A program made the position numbers and the translations under genes. This document shows, in pieces, positions 6,564 to 14,344 of a stretch of DNA of 15,430 bases. This DNA is from an uncultured Eubacteriales bacterium (GTDB lineage: Bacteria; Bacillota; Clostridia; Christensenellales; Borkfalkiaceae). How positions within the stretch are numbered: the stretch's first letter is position 1; each line of letters begins with the position of its first letter. The stretch lies in assembly GCA_900549005.1 (NCBI GenBank), contig URMT01000036.1:1-15430 (forward strand), in the 5' to 3' direction. The notes under the pieces are model-generated. The model ran no database searches, was not told the origin of the DNA, and saw nothing but the letters and a program-made list of their open reading frames with translations.

Positions 6564-8042
6564 TTATTTTGACCTTGCGCGGGCAACGGCGCTCTTCCAG
6601 CCGCCGAGCAGCGATAAGCGGCGCTCTTCGTCCATAGCCGGAGAAAACGTGCGCTCTGCCGCGCTGAGTTTTTTGAGCTCGTCCACGCCCGACCAGAAGC
6701 CCGAAGCAAGCCCCGCAATGTACGCCGCGCCGAGGGAGGTCACCTCTGTGACGGCGGGACGCACCACCGTGCAGTCCGAGATATCGGCCTGAAAACCCAT
6801 CAAAAAGTTATTTGCGCTGGCGCCGCCGTCTACCGCAAGCCGCGTAAGCCGCGTCCCCGAGGCCGCCTCCATTGCGCGCAGAACGTCGTTCACGCGGTAG
6901 GCTATACCCTCCAACACCGCCCTTACCACGTGTTCTTTTCGCGCGCCGCGCGTTATTCCGCTTAAAATGCCGCACGCGCCGCCGTCCCAGTAGGGCGCGC
7001 CGAGTCCGTTGAACGAGGGCACGAAATATAGCCCCGCGCTGTCTTTTACCCTTTCGGCGAGTTCCTCGGTTTCGGACGCCGACGAGATTATTCCCAGCCC
7101 GTCGCGCAACCACTGCACGGCCGCGCCGCCGATGAATACCGAACCTTCGAGCGCGTAAGCGGGCGCCCCGTCAGCCGAAGCGCACAGCGTTGTAATCAGC
7201 CCTTCGCCCTCGGGGCACTTACTGCCCGCGTTCATCAGAAGGAAACAGCCCGTGCCGTAGGTGTTTTTTGCGTCGCCCTTATCAAGGCAGAGATGCCCGA
7301 ACAGCGCGGCCTGCTGGTCGCCCGCCACGCCGCGTATGGGGATTTCACCGCCGAAGAAACGGGCGTCGGTCACGCCGAAGTCGCCTCCGCAGGGCCTCAC
7401 CTCGGGCAGCATACGCACGGGAATGTTAAAGAGGCGCAAAAGCTCTTCGTCCCACCGCATTGTGTGTATGTTAAAAAGCATCGTGCGCGCGGCGTTGGTG
7501 TAGTCGGTGGCGAACACCTTTCCGCAGGTCAGCCGCCATATCAGGTAGGTATCCACCGTGCCGAACAGAAGCTCGCCGCGCTCCGCCCGCTCCCTTGCAC
7601 CGGGGATATTACTGAGTATCCATTCGAGCTTGGTGGCCGAAAAATAGGCGTCGGGCAGAAGCCCCGTGCGCCCGCGCAGAAAGCCATAGAGGCCCGCGGA
7701 TTTCAGCTCTTCGCACCGCTTTGCCGTGCGGCGGCACTGCCACACTATGGCGTTGCACACGGGCTTGCCCGTGGCCCTTTCCCACACGATTGTGGTTTCG
7801 CGCTGGTTGGTTATGCCGAGCGCGGCTATATCGGAAGGGCGCGCTCCCGCCCTTTCCATAGCGACGTCGGCCGCGCGGAGCGTAGAAAAGAACAGCTCTT
7901 CGGGGTCGTGTTCCACGAGCCCGGGGGCGGGATAAATCTGCGGTATCCCCCTGCCGTAACTTTGAACAATTTTGCCTGACCTGTCGAACAGCACCGCTCT
8001 GGTGCTGGTTGTGCCCTGGTCGAGGGCGAGAACGTACTTCAT
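6564..8042 (-). CDS. glpK: Glycerol kinase
   Basis: The protein is a FGGY-family kinase of 492 residues that phosphorylates glycerol to sn-glycerol 3-phosphate with ATP in the cytosol. It has the N-terminal phosphate motif D8-Q-G-T-T-S-T-R, the substrate stretch T-N-Q-R-E-T-T with I-V-W-Q-C-R-R-T, the G-D-Q-Q-A-A-L-F-G segment, and the C-terminal D-G-G-A-S-A-N ATP motif. The start at 8042 is preferred to the in-frame ATG at 8054 because GAGGGG lies before it and the conserved sequence begins M-K-Y-V-L-A-L-D. In many Firmicutes a histidine in an H-F-Y-G motif (His232 in Enterococcus) is phosphorylated by the PTS protein HPr. Here the matching motif is R228-F-F-G, so that control is probably absent. 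No glycerol channel or dehydrogenase gene is adjacent. A perfect promoter lies directly upstream. Confidence 0.97.
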   Translation of the reverse strand: MKYVLALDQGTTSTRAVLFDRSGKIVQSYGRGIPQIYPAPGLVEHDPEELFFSTLRAADVAMERAGARPSDIAALGITNQRETTIVWERATGKPVCNAIVWQCRRTAKRCEELKSAGLYGFLRGRTGLLPDAYFSATKLEWILSNIPGARERAERGELLFGTVDTYLIWRLTCGKVFATDYTNAARTMLFNIHTMRWDEELLRLFNIPVRMLPEVRPCGGDFGVTDARFFGGEIPIRGVAGDQQAALFGHLCLDKGDAKNTYGTGCFLLMNAGSKCPEGEGLITTLCASADGAPAYALEGSVFIGGAAVQWLRDGLGIISSASETEELAERVKDSAGLYFVPSFNGLGAPYWDGGACGILSGITRGARKEHVVRAVLEGIAYRVNDVLRAMEAASGTRLTRLAVDGGASANNFLMGFQADISDCTVVRPAVTEVTSLGAAYIAGLASGFWSGVDELKKLSAAERTFSPAMDEERRLSLLGGWKSAVARARSK

Positions 8043-8089
8043 ACAACCCCTCATCGTCGCGCAAGCGCGTAAATAAGTATAGCTTTAAT

Positions 8090-8118
8090 ATTATATATCG
8101 CGCGCGGCGCGTTGTCAA
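8090..8118 (-). promoter_or_regulatory. glpK promoter (sigma-A)
   Basis: The minus strand reads TTGACA (8113-8118), a 17-bp spacer and TATAAT (8090-8095). Transcription should start near 8083, giving a leader of about 40 nt. The full consensus match suggests strong basal expression. No clear CRE or other operator was recognised, although the GC-rich spacer (cgcgccgcgcgcg) is unusual. Confidence 0.85.
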
Positions 8119-8147
8119 CGGCGGATTTTTTAAAGAACGCCCCCTTC

Positions 8148-8243
8148 GTCATTTCGACTAAGGGCGCGCCCGCACGGAGAAATCTCTTGCTGCCAATTTG
8201 TTTTTTGAGATTTCTCCGCTCGCTTACGCTCGGTCGAAATGAC
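8148..8243. repeat. Palindromic dispersed element, full copy
   Basis: Two nested inverted repeats form one element. The outer arms are gtcatttcgac (8148-8158) and gtcgaaatgac (8233-8243). The inner arms are ggagaaatctc (8176-8186) and gagatttctcc (8207-8217). The segments between outer and inner arms differ. It lies in the divergent region between glpK and the plus-strand membrane gene, close upstream of the glpK promoter. A half copy occurs at 10788-10833. Such short palindromes are typical of REP/MITE-like intergenic repeats. Confidence 0.75.
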
Positions 8244-8326
8244 AAAATAAAAGTGCGCGCGGGCGGCGCGGAACGGTAAATTTACAAAATATTAACTTTT
8301 ATTAAATTAAAATTTAACGAAGTGGC

Positions 8327-8332
8327 TATAAT
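8327..8332 (+). promoter_or_regulatory. Candidate -10 element for the plus-strand membrane gene
   Basis: TATAAT lies at 8327-8332 behind a very A/T-rich stretch, but no good -35 hexamer is seen 16-18 bp upstream. A transcript from here would have a leader of about 130 nt with a hairpin gaggaag/cttcctc (8343-8349 with 8359-8365). The rest of the leader is A/T-rich and shows no recognised riboswitch. Confidence 0.4.
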
Positions 8333-8471
8333 ATACGGGCGTGAGGAAGAAAATACAGCTTCCTCCCATAAAAAATCGGGAAGTTTATACAGATTTTATA
8401 ATTGTTTTATAATTATTTTATAAACGCGTCGTATATTTGGAATAAAGAAAAATAAAATATGAGAGGTTTAT

Positions 8472-9164
8472 ATGGAGAATGCAGGCACCGCCGCGGAAGA
8501 ACTTGAAAATATTCCCGCGGAAAAGGCAGAAAAGACGAAAAAGGAAAGAAAACCGCTGTATATCTTCGATTACGACGTAAGGTACTTTATTGTAGGGATG
8601 ATTGTGTTCGCCTTCTTCGGCTTCTGCGCCGAAAATGCGGGCAGAATGGTGACCAAGCACATATTCGACTGCCGCCACCAGCTGCTGCCGTTTTTGTTTG
8701 CCTACGGAATAGCCCTGCTCGCCGTGTACGGGCTGATGGGCACGCCCGACGATTTGAGATTCTTCAAATTCCGCTTTTTCAAAAATAAAAATTTAAAGAC
8801 AAAGATACTTTCGCACGTAATATATTTTTCGGTGATATTCGTATTCATTCTGGGCGGCGAAATAGCCGTGGGAATGTTATACGAAAAATTTGCGGGCGTG
8901 ATACTTTGGGATTACAGCAACATACCCACGCACATAACGCGCTACACCAGCATTATAACCACGCTGCTGTACGGCGGCGGCGTATACCTTTTGATGGCGT
9001 TCGCCTTCAAGCCGATGATGAAGCTGATTATGAAGATGGGCACCAAGGCGGCGACGATTGTTGACTGTACGCTGGGCGTGGCGATTGTAATCGATTTTCT
9101 TGTTATGCTGATAATAACCTTCGCCACGGGCAGCGCGCCCGAATATTGGTCGGTCGCGTGGTGA
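8472..9164 (+). CDS. CmpB/DUF1113-type membrane protein (putative ABC transporter permease family)
   Basis: This is a 230-residue integral membrane protein. A charged, lysine- and glutamate-rich N-terminus (1-35) is followed by about five hydrophobic segments, near 38-54, 68-88, 108-132, 153-178 and 197-218. Family-like signatures are F-F-G-F-C-A-E54-N in the first helix, L-P-F-L-F-A-Y-G in the second, and G-E-I-A-V-G followed by L-W-D-Y-S, which are features of the CmpB/DUF1113 group often annotated as 'putative ABC transporter permease'. The family name is historical. No ATPase partner is present, and the true function is unknown. The start follows GAGAGG with a short spacer. It is the only plus-strand gene of the window, divergent from glpK, and ends at a bidirectional terminator. 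Confidence 0.8.
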   Translation: MENAGTAAEELENIPAEKAEKTKKERKPLYIFDYDVRYFIVGMIVFAFFGFCAENAGRMVTKHIFDCRHQLLPFLFAYGIALLAVYGLMGTPDDLRFFKFRFFKNKNLKTKILSHVIYFSVIFVFILGGEIAVGMLYEKFAGVILWDYSNIPTHITRYTSIITTLLYGGGVYLLMAFAFKPMMKLIMKMGTKAATIVDCTLGVAIVIDFLVMLIITFATGSAPEYWSVAW

Positions 9165-9226
9165 CGCATAAAAACAACCCACACACAGCACCACGCTGCT
9201 GATTTTTCAAGTTTTCATTACCTCCT

Positions 9227-9271
9227 AAAAACACACCGCGCCGCTTTAAAAAAGCGGCGCGGTGTGTTTTT
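9227..9271. terminator. Bidirectional Rho-independent terminator
   Basis: A perfect 17-bp stem (9231-9247 with 9251-9267, arm acacaccgcgccgcttt, loop aaa) is flanked by A residues on the left and T residues on the right, so it works on both strands. It ends the plus-strand membrane gene (stop at 9164) and the minus-strand GH4 gene (stop at 9322), which converge here. Confidence 0.93.
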
Positions 9272-9321
9272 ATTGGCTTAATTTTTTATGTTGCGCGGCA
9301 CATATGCCGCAACAAACTACA

Positions 9322-10713
9322 TTAAAGCACCGACAAATCGAAGTATTCGTCGAGACAGGCGCGGGTGTTCAAACACATCTCTTTGAACAGCGCGCGGCTT
9401 TCTTCCATAGAGAGGCCGTCGCACAGGGCCTGGTTGGCGAACGAGAGGTATATTTTGCCGAGGTCGCGCTCCTTTATGCCCTCGTAGCAGACGTCGATAT
9501 TTACGCAGGCGCGGTACACCATATTGCACACCGCCGCGGGTAGAGGACGCGCCGTGACGGGCTTTACCTGACCGTTTGAAAATACGCAGTTTGTTTCGAC
9601 AATCGAGCCCAAAGGCATCTGCGGCATCTGCCCGAGGTTGGGCATATTTACGTTGGAAACCACCGTCTTGAAGCCCATTATGGCCTTCATCAGCTCAACC
9701 GCCTCCTCCTGCGATTTGACTACGGGAAACTTCTTCCTCCCCTCCGCCATCTCTATCGTTTCGGCAATGCGCTCGCTCTGCTGCCTTTCGCGGTAGTCCA
9801 CGGTTGTGAGGTTGAAAAGCCAGCTTTTCACCGTTTGCGGGTCTTTGAGATACCAGCCCGACGGCATAAATTCGGCGAGGTGCCTGTCGCCCGCGGCGGC
9901 AAGGGCGCCGTACTTGTTGAATAAGTCCATCTTCACCTTGTTGCCGTAGCAGAACGGGTCGGTTAAAAAGTCGAACCTGCCGTGCCCCTCCTGTTCGCAG
10001 TAGCCCTCGTTATAGAACCGCCTTTCAAACTCGGGTATGAGGGCGAGCAGGTCGATATTTTTGTAACGCGCCTCGGTTATCCACGTAAAGTGGTTTACGC
10101 CGCACGCGTCGGTATATATGCGGCTGCGGTGAACTTCTTCGCCCAGTATTTCCTTCAAGGCGCAGCACAGAAATTCCTGCGCGTGGAATACCTCGTGGCA
10201 GCAGCCGAACGCCTTTATTTCAGGGAACACGTCGTACAGCGTCTTTACGCAGATGCTCATCGGGTTGGTGAAGTTAATTACCCACGCGTTCGGGCAAATC
10301 TGCGCGATTTTGCGGGCGAAGCCTTCGTAAAGCGGCACGGTGCGCATTGCACGGAGTACGCCGCCGGGGCCTGCGGTATCGCCTACGGACTGATATATTC
10401 CGTACTTTTCGGGCGCGTGCACGTCGGAGCGCATCTCTTTGAACGTGCCGGGCAGAATGGATATCACCACGAAGTCGGCGCCCGCGAGCGCGCCGTCCAA
10501 ATCTTTGTATACCCTGTATTCAAACCTGGATTTTGCGGCGGGGTCGGCATTGATATAGCCTCCTATCGCGGCATTGCGCTCCGCCGCGGGGATATCTATG
10601 TCGTAGAGCGCCATTTCGCCGCCCAGTCCCTCTGCCACGGCCAGGTCAGACATAAACACCCTCGCCCACATTTTACTGCCGCCGCCTATATAGGCAATTT
10701 TGATTTTTTGCAT
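9322..10713 (-). CDS. Glycoside hydrolase family 4 enzyme, alpha-glucosidase-like
   Basis: The 463-residue protein belongs to GH4, enzymes that cleave glycosides by an NAD+- and Mn2+-dependent oxidation-elimination mechanism. The N-terminal dinucleotide motif is I-G-G-G-S at about 9-13 with Y-D-I-D as the likely ribose-binding turn. G-D-T-A-G-P-G-G and N-F-T-N-P follow. The metal ligands are C172 in C-C172-H173-E174 and H208 in G-V-N-H208-F-T-W. The residues after the cysteine track specificity in this family. C-H-E is known from alpha-glucosidases such as Thermotoga AglA, while C-H-S occurs in alpha-galactosidases and C-D-M or C-N-V in the 6-phospho-glycosidases. An unphosphorylated alpha-glucoside or a related uronide is therefore more likely than a PTS product. 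No transporter or regulator is adjacent. A run of eight G residues serves as the ribosome-binding region. Confidence 0.92.
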   Translation of the reverse strand: MQKIKIAYIGGGSKMWARVFMSDLAVAEGLGGEMALYDIDIPAAERNAAIGGYINADPAAKSRFEYRVYKDLDGALAGADFVVISILPGTFKEMRSDVHAPEKYGIYQSVGDTAGPGGVLRAMRTVPLYEGFARKIAQICPNAWVINFTNPMSICVKTLYDVFPEIKAFGCCHEVFHAQEFLCCALKEILGEEVHRSRIYTDACGVNHFTWITEARYKNIDLLALIPEFERRFYNEGYCEQEGHGRFDFLTDPFCYGNKVKMDLFNKYGALAAAGDRHLAEFMPSGWYLKDPQTVKSWLFNLTTVDYRERQQSERIAETIEMAEGRKKFPVVKSQEEAVELMKAIMGFKTVVSNVNMPNLGQMPQMPLGSIVETNCVFSNGQVKPVTARPLPAAVCNMVYRACVNIDVCYEGIKERDLGKIYLSFANQALCDGLSMEESRALFKEMCLNTRACLDEYFDLSVL

Positions 10714-10719
10714 AGTTAT

Positions 10720-10727
10720 CCCCCCCC
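10720..10727 (-). promoter_or_regulatory. Poly-G tract acting as the GH4 ribosome-binding site
   Basis: Eight consecutive G residues on the minus strand lie 7-14 nt before the GH4 start codon, the normal Shine-Dalgarno place, and no AGGAGG is nearby. Homopolymers of this length are prone to slippage, which would alter spacing and so translation. Confidence 0.6.
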
Positions 10728-10764
10728 ATTAAAATTTCAGTTGCGCTATAAAAAAGATTTGAAC

Positions 10765-10785
10765 ATTTTGCGCGTTGCGCAAAAT
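10765..10785. other. Perfect 9-bp hairpin between bcp and the GH4 gene
   Basis: The arms are attttgcgc (10765-10773) and gcgcaaaat (10777-10785), with loop gtt. On the minus strand a run of six T residues follows about ten bases later, so this could be a weak terminator of the peroxiredoxin transcript or an operator for the GH4 gene. No clear promoter for the GH4 gene was recognised. Confidence 0.4.
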
Positions 10786-10787
10786 TT

Positions 10788-10833
10788 GAGATTTCTCCGC
10801 TTCACTCACTGCGTTCGTTTCGGTCGGAATGAC
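10788..10833. repeat. Palindromic dispersed element, half copy
   Basis: The segment begins gagatttctccgct (10788-10798 for the conserved arm) and ends gtcggaatgac (10823-10833). It matches the right half of the full element at 8148-8243 with a different middle and one substitution in the outer arm. The left half is absent. It lies between the peroxiredoxin and GH4 genes. Confidence 0.7.
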
Positions 10834-10858
10834 AGCAGAGCGCGGCTAAAAGCCGATG

Positions 10859-11317
10859 TTACATTGTCCTTATAAACTCCAACACCTCTTCGGGGTTCTT
10901 GTCTGGCGACACGCCCGCCTTGGCGTAAACTATTGCGCCGTCCTTTATGACGTAAGTGGTGCGTATTGTGCCCACGGTGACTTTGCCGTACAGCTTCTTT
11001 TCACCTATGGCCTGATAGGCGGCGTGCACCGCCTTTTCGGGGTCGGAGAGAAGAATAAAGGGCAGGGAATGTTTTTCCCTGAACTTTGCGTGCGACGCGG
11101 CGGAATCTTTGCTTATGCCGACGACTTCCGCACCGAGTGCTTTGAACTGCCCGTAGAGCGCGCCGAAGGCGCACGCCTGGCGGGTACAGCCGGGAGTGTT
11201 GTCCTTGGGATAGAAATACAGAACGAGCGTTTTGCCCGCAAAGTCATCGAGAGAATACTGTTTGCCGATATCGTCGCAGAGAGTGAAGTCGGGCGCCCTG
11301 TCGCCTATGTTGAGCAT
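10859..11317 (-). CDS. bcp: BCP/PrxQ-type thiol peroxidase (peroxiredoxin)
   Basis: This 152-residue peroxiredoxin reduces hydrogen peroxide and organic hydroperoxides with electrons from thioredoxin. The peroxidatic site is T41-P-G-C44-T, and the resolving cysteine is C49, five residues on, the atypical 2-Cys pattern matching E. coli BCP C45 and C50. The fold starts G-D-R-A-P-D-F and has Y-F-Y-P-K-D before the active site, as usual. An in-frame extension to 11383 is rejected: the start at 11317 has AAAGGAGG at ideal distance, and the -10 of the promoter lies inside the longer frame. It probably protects oxygen-sensitive enzymes such as the radical enzymes in this genome. It is transcribed alone from its own promoter. 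No convincing PerR box was seen. Confidence 0.95.
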   Translation of the reverse strand: MLNIGDRAPDFTLCDDIGKQYSLDDFAGKTLVLYFYPKDNTPGCTRQACAFGALYGQFKALGAEVVGISKDSAASHAKFREKHSLPFILLSDPEKAVHAAYQAIGEKKLYGKVTVGTIRTTYVIKDGAIVYAKAGVSPDKNPEEVLEFIRTM

Positions 11318-11354
11318 ATAGTGTGCCTCCTTTAAAACAATATGATACATACAG

Positions 11355-11383
11355 ATTATACCGCCGTTTGAGCGCAAAGTCAA
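11355..11383 (-). promoter_or_regulatory. bcp promoter (sigma-A)
   Basis: The minus strand reads TTGACT (11378-11383), a 17-bp spacer and TATAAT (11355-11360). Transcription would start near 11348, giving a leader of about 30 nt that holds the AAAGGAGG ribosome-binding site. Confidence 0.85.
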
Positions 11384-11480
11384 CGGCCGTTTTTAAAAAA
11401 GGGTGAAACAGACGACAAAACCGCGCATAAAAAAGTGCGGTATTTGCGCCATATGTGCGGGGCAACGGGCAAAAATGCCC

Positions 11481-11515
11481 AAAAAAAGGGGCACGCGGCT
11501 TGAAGCCGCGCGCCC
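11481..11515 (-). terminator. Rho-independent terminator of the P-type ATPase gene
   Basis: An 11-bp stem (11505-11515 with 11489-11499, one G-U pair, loop ttcaa on the minus strand) is followed by seven T residues (11481-11487). It lies about 100 bp after the ATPase stop. Two further small hairpins flank it: atgccg/cggcat at 11594-11612 and gggca/tgccc at 11467-11480. No gene is seen between the stop and the terminator. Confidence 0.88.
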
Positions 11516-11614
11516 GAAATGAAAGAGTTATTCTAAATTTTGCTGCCGCACCGCGATTGGATACTGCAATATCCGTGCGATACGACCCGTACTATGCCGC
11601 AATAAACGGCATTT

Positions 11615-14320
11615 TTACGCACGCTTTGCGCGCTGTTTTGCAACCAGCCTGCGGATAAGTTTTACCGCTTCCGATACGGCGATTATCGAAAGACCCATTG
11701 CAAATACTTTGAGCCAGTCGATGATGTTGAGGCCGTTGGTATCGAACACGTCGCCGCCGAACTGCGTGATTATTATCTGCAACACGAAGGTGCCCGCAAA
11801 CACGCCGAGCATTATGTGGTTGTGCAGGAAGTTCCTGAAAATACTGTTGTTGCCCAGCTCCCTTGCGTTGAACGCGTTGAACAGCTGGAACAGCACGAAC
11901 AGCGTGAATACAGCGGTGTGCAAGGTTTTCTCGGCTTCCACGGGGTCTTCGCTAACCTGTATATTAAGGAAATTGAACTTCATCTGCAACACGATGATGA
12001 GCACCATATACAGGCCGTTTATTATTATGCGCGAGAGCATATCCTTTGAAACTATGCTTGAATTTCTTGGCGTGGGACTGCGGTCCATAAGGCCTGCGCG
12101 CATAGGTTCGAGGCCGAGCGTAACTGCGGGAGGGCCGTCCATAATGAGGTTTATCCACAGCATCTGTATGGCGGTGAAGGGGTTGCCTATGTTGAGTACC
12201 ACGCACACGAACACTATCAGCACGGACGAAAGGTTTACCGTGAGCTGGAACTGAATGAAGCGCTGGAAATTTTCGTAAATTCCCCTGCCCCACTGCACCG
12301 CCGTGACGATTGTGGAGAACGAGTCGTCGAGAAGCACTATGTCGCTGGCTTCTTTGGAAACTTCGGTGCCCGTTATGCCCATAGCCACGCCTACGTCGGC
12401 GTTCTTTATGGCGGGCGCGTCGTTTATGCCGTCGCCCGTAACAGCAACCACGTTGCCCTGGGCTTTGAGCGCCTTTACCACGCGCATCTTGATTACGGGC
12501 GTGGAGCGCGCTATTACGCGTATCTTTTTGATGATTTCCGAAAATTCTTCGTCAGAAAGATTCTCTACGTCCTTGGCCTCGACGGCTATGTGGTCGTCGT
12601 CGAGTATGCCGAGCTGGGTGGCTATTGCCTTGGCGGTTATTATATTGTCGCCCGTGAGCATCTTTATGTCTATGCCCGCGTGGCGGCAGTGTTCTACCGC
12701 GGCGAACACGTCCGCGCGGAGAGGGTCGGAAATTACCACGAACCCGTCGAAGTGCATTCCGCTTTCAACCAAAGCGCGCTCGTCGGTGAAGTTATAGCTT
12801 CTTTCGAGCGTGCGGTGCGCAAGGCCGATTACCCTGCCCGCCTGGGCCTGGTAGCCTGCTATCGCCTCTTCGGCAGCCTTCCTTTCCTCGTCGGGCATAG
12901 TGCACATCGCCAGAATTTTTTCGGGACTGCCCTTGGTATACGCCACTTCCTCGCCGTTCTGTTCGATTACCGTCGTCATATTCTTGGTTTCGGAAGAGAA
13001 CGGATAGCGGAAAATCTGCCTGTAAGCGTTCCTGACGCCCGCATATTCAACGCCCGACTTGTGCGCGGCAACTAACATTGCGCACTCGGTGGGGTTGCCG
13101 ATAAATTCGGGCGTATCGCCCCTGAAATGCACGTCTGCGGTGGAGTTCACGCAGAAGCCCGTCATAAGCGCGCTGTCCGCGGGCACTTCCGAAGGCGAAA
13201 GATGGGTGTTGCCAAGCTGAACATCGGTTACCGTCATTCTGTTTTCGGTGAGGGTACCCGTCTTATCCGAACAGATTACGTTGATGCAGCCCACCGTTTC
13301 GCACGCGACGAGCTTTTTGACGAGCGCATTCTGTTTGGACATCTTTATAATGTTTATGGCAAGCGTAACCGCGACTATCGTGGGAAGACCCTCGGGCACG
13401 GCGGCAACAATCAGCACTATGCTGTCTATGAACGCATCGGAAAACAGCCTGAATATCTGCGAGCCCGTAAGGCCGTCGAAGCCCGCCACGAGCAGCTCTA
13501 TCACCTGAATGACGAATATGAGCGCCGCGGCGATTGCACCTATCAGCGTTATGAGTTTGCCGAGCTTTGCCAGCTTTTCCTGCAAGGGCGTGCTCGACTT
13601 ATCCTGGTTGGTAAGCTCGCGGGCAATCTTGCCGAATTCGGTGTGGTCGCCCACGCCCGTAACCACGGCCTTGCCGCTGCCGCCCGTTATGAAACAGCCC
13701 GAATAGAGCATATTGTGGCGCTCGGCGACGGGAGTGTTTTCGGCCTCGCACACAAAATCTGCGTCCTTGTGCACCGCCATACTCTCGCCCGTCAAGGCGC
13801 TCTCGTCAGACATAAGCTGGGTGCTGTTTATAATTCTGCCGTCGGCAGGCAGCTTTGCGCCCGTTTCGACGCACAGTATGTCGCCTACAACCACCTCGCG
13901 CTGGGGTATCATAGTTACTTCGCCGTCGCGTATTACTTTTACCAGCGTATCCTCGCCGATTTTCGAGAGGGCCTCGAACGCCTTGGCGCTGCGGTGCTCC
14001 ATAACGACCGAAATTGCCACGGAAATTACTACGGCAACCACTATGCCCACGCACTCTATCCAGTCGAACTCGCCGCCCGTGCAAACCGAAACTATCTGCA
14101 CGGCGATGGTTATGGCAAGCGCAACCAGAAGAATGATGAGCATAGGTTCGCACATCGCTTCCCAGATTCGGCGAAGAATGGACTTGGGCTTTTCGCGCGT
14201 GAACTGGTTTTCGCCGTTTACCCTGCGGCTCTCTTCCACTTCGGCGGCGGTAAGGCCCCTGTCGGGGTCTACCTGCTTCTGCGAAAGAACGTCGCGCGCA
14301 GACTGCATATACTCCTTCAT
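11615..14320 (-). CDS. P2-type cation-transporting ATPase, predicted Mn2+/Ca2+ exporter
   Basis: This is a 901-residue P-type ATPase with the full set of domains: actuator T177-G-E-S180, the ion-site helix V-P309-E310-G-L-P, the phosphorylation site D352-K-T-G-T-L-T, the nucleotide-domain K-G-S-P-E, the hinge T-G-D-G-I-N-D-A-P, and a C-terminal group of helices. E310, N724 and D728 (N-L-I-M-D-G-P-P) match SERCA E309, N796 and D800, the residues of Ca2+ site II. The site-I glutamate of helix 5 (SERCA E771) is serine here (N696-L-S-S699), so one ion per cycle is expected, as in PMCA-type pumps. GGAGG precedes the start. The leader contains a manganese riboswitch and an attenuator. Homologues under such switches, for example in Lactococcus and Streptococcus, protect against Mn2+, so export of Mn2+ (with or without Ca2+) is the likely role. 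Confidence 0.95.
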   Translation of the reverse strand: MKEYMQSARDVLSQKQVDPDRGLTAAEVEESRRVNGENQFTREKPKSILRRIWEAMCEPMLIILLVALAITIAVQIVSVCTGGEFDWIECVGIVVAVVISVAISVVMEHRSAKAFEALSKIGEDTLVKVIRDGEVTMIPQREVVVGDILCVETGAKLPADGRIINSTQLMSDESALTGESMAVHKDADFVCEAENTPVAERHNMLYSGCFITGGSGKAVVTGVGDHTEFGKIARELTNQDKSSTPLQEKLAKLGKLITLIGAIAAALIFVIQVIELLVAGFDGLTGSQIFRLFSDAFIDSIVLIVAAVPEGLPTIVAVTLAINIIKMSKQNALVKKLVACETVGCINVICSDKTGTLTENRMTVTDVQLGNTHLSPSEVPADSALMTGFCVNSTADVHFRGDTPEFIGNPTECAMLVAAHKSGVEYAGVRNAYRQIFRYPFSSETKNMTTVIEQNGEEVAYTKGSPEKILAMCTMPDEERKAAEEAIAGYQAQAGRVIGLAHRTLERSYNFTDERALVESGMHFDGFVVISDPLRADVFAAVEHCRHAGIDIKMLTGDNIITAKAIATQLGILDDDHIAVEAKDVENLSDEEFSEIIKKIRVIARSTPVIKMRVVKALKAQGNVVAVTGDGINDAPAIKNADVGVAMGITGTEVSKEASDIVLLDDSFSTIVTAVQWGRGIYENFQRFIQFQLTVNLSSVLIVFVCVVLNIGNPFTAIQMLWINLIMDGPPAVTLGLEPMRAGLMDRSPTPRNSSIVSKDMLSRIIINGLYMVLIIVLQMKFNFLNIQVSEDPVEAEKTLHTAVFTLFVLFQLFNAFNARELGNNSIFRNFLHNHIMLGVFAGTFVLQIIITQFGGDVFDTNGLNIIDWLKVFAMGLSIIAVSEAVKLIRRLVAKQRAKRA

Positions 14321-14344
14321 TAAAATCCTCCGTTTGCTTCCTAC

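Noticed and set aside
9982..10875. Plus-strand open frame of 297 codons across the GH4 start and intergenic region
   Set aside because: It overlaps the GH4 coding sequence antisense, crosses the repeat element and has no recognisable domain.
11318..11383. PerR box or longer N-terminus of the peroxiredoxin
   Set aside because: The A/T-rich bases around the -10 do not form the 15-bp PerR palindrome. The longer frame would start at the -35 hexamer, upstream of the transcript.
13127..14323. Plus-strand open frame of 398 codons opposite the P-type ATPase
   Set aside because: Its composition is that of an antisense shadow (rich in Tyr, His, Arg), and the opposite strand encodes every P-type ATPase motif.
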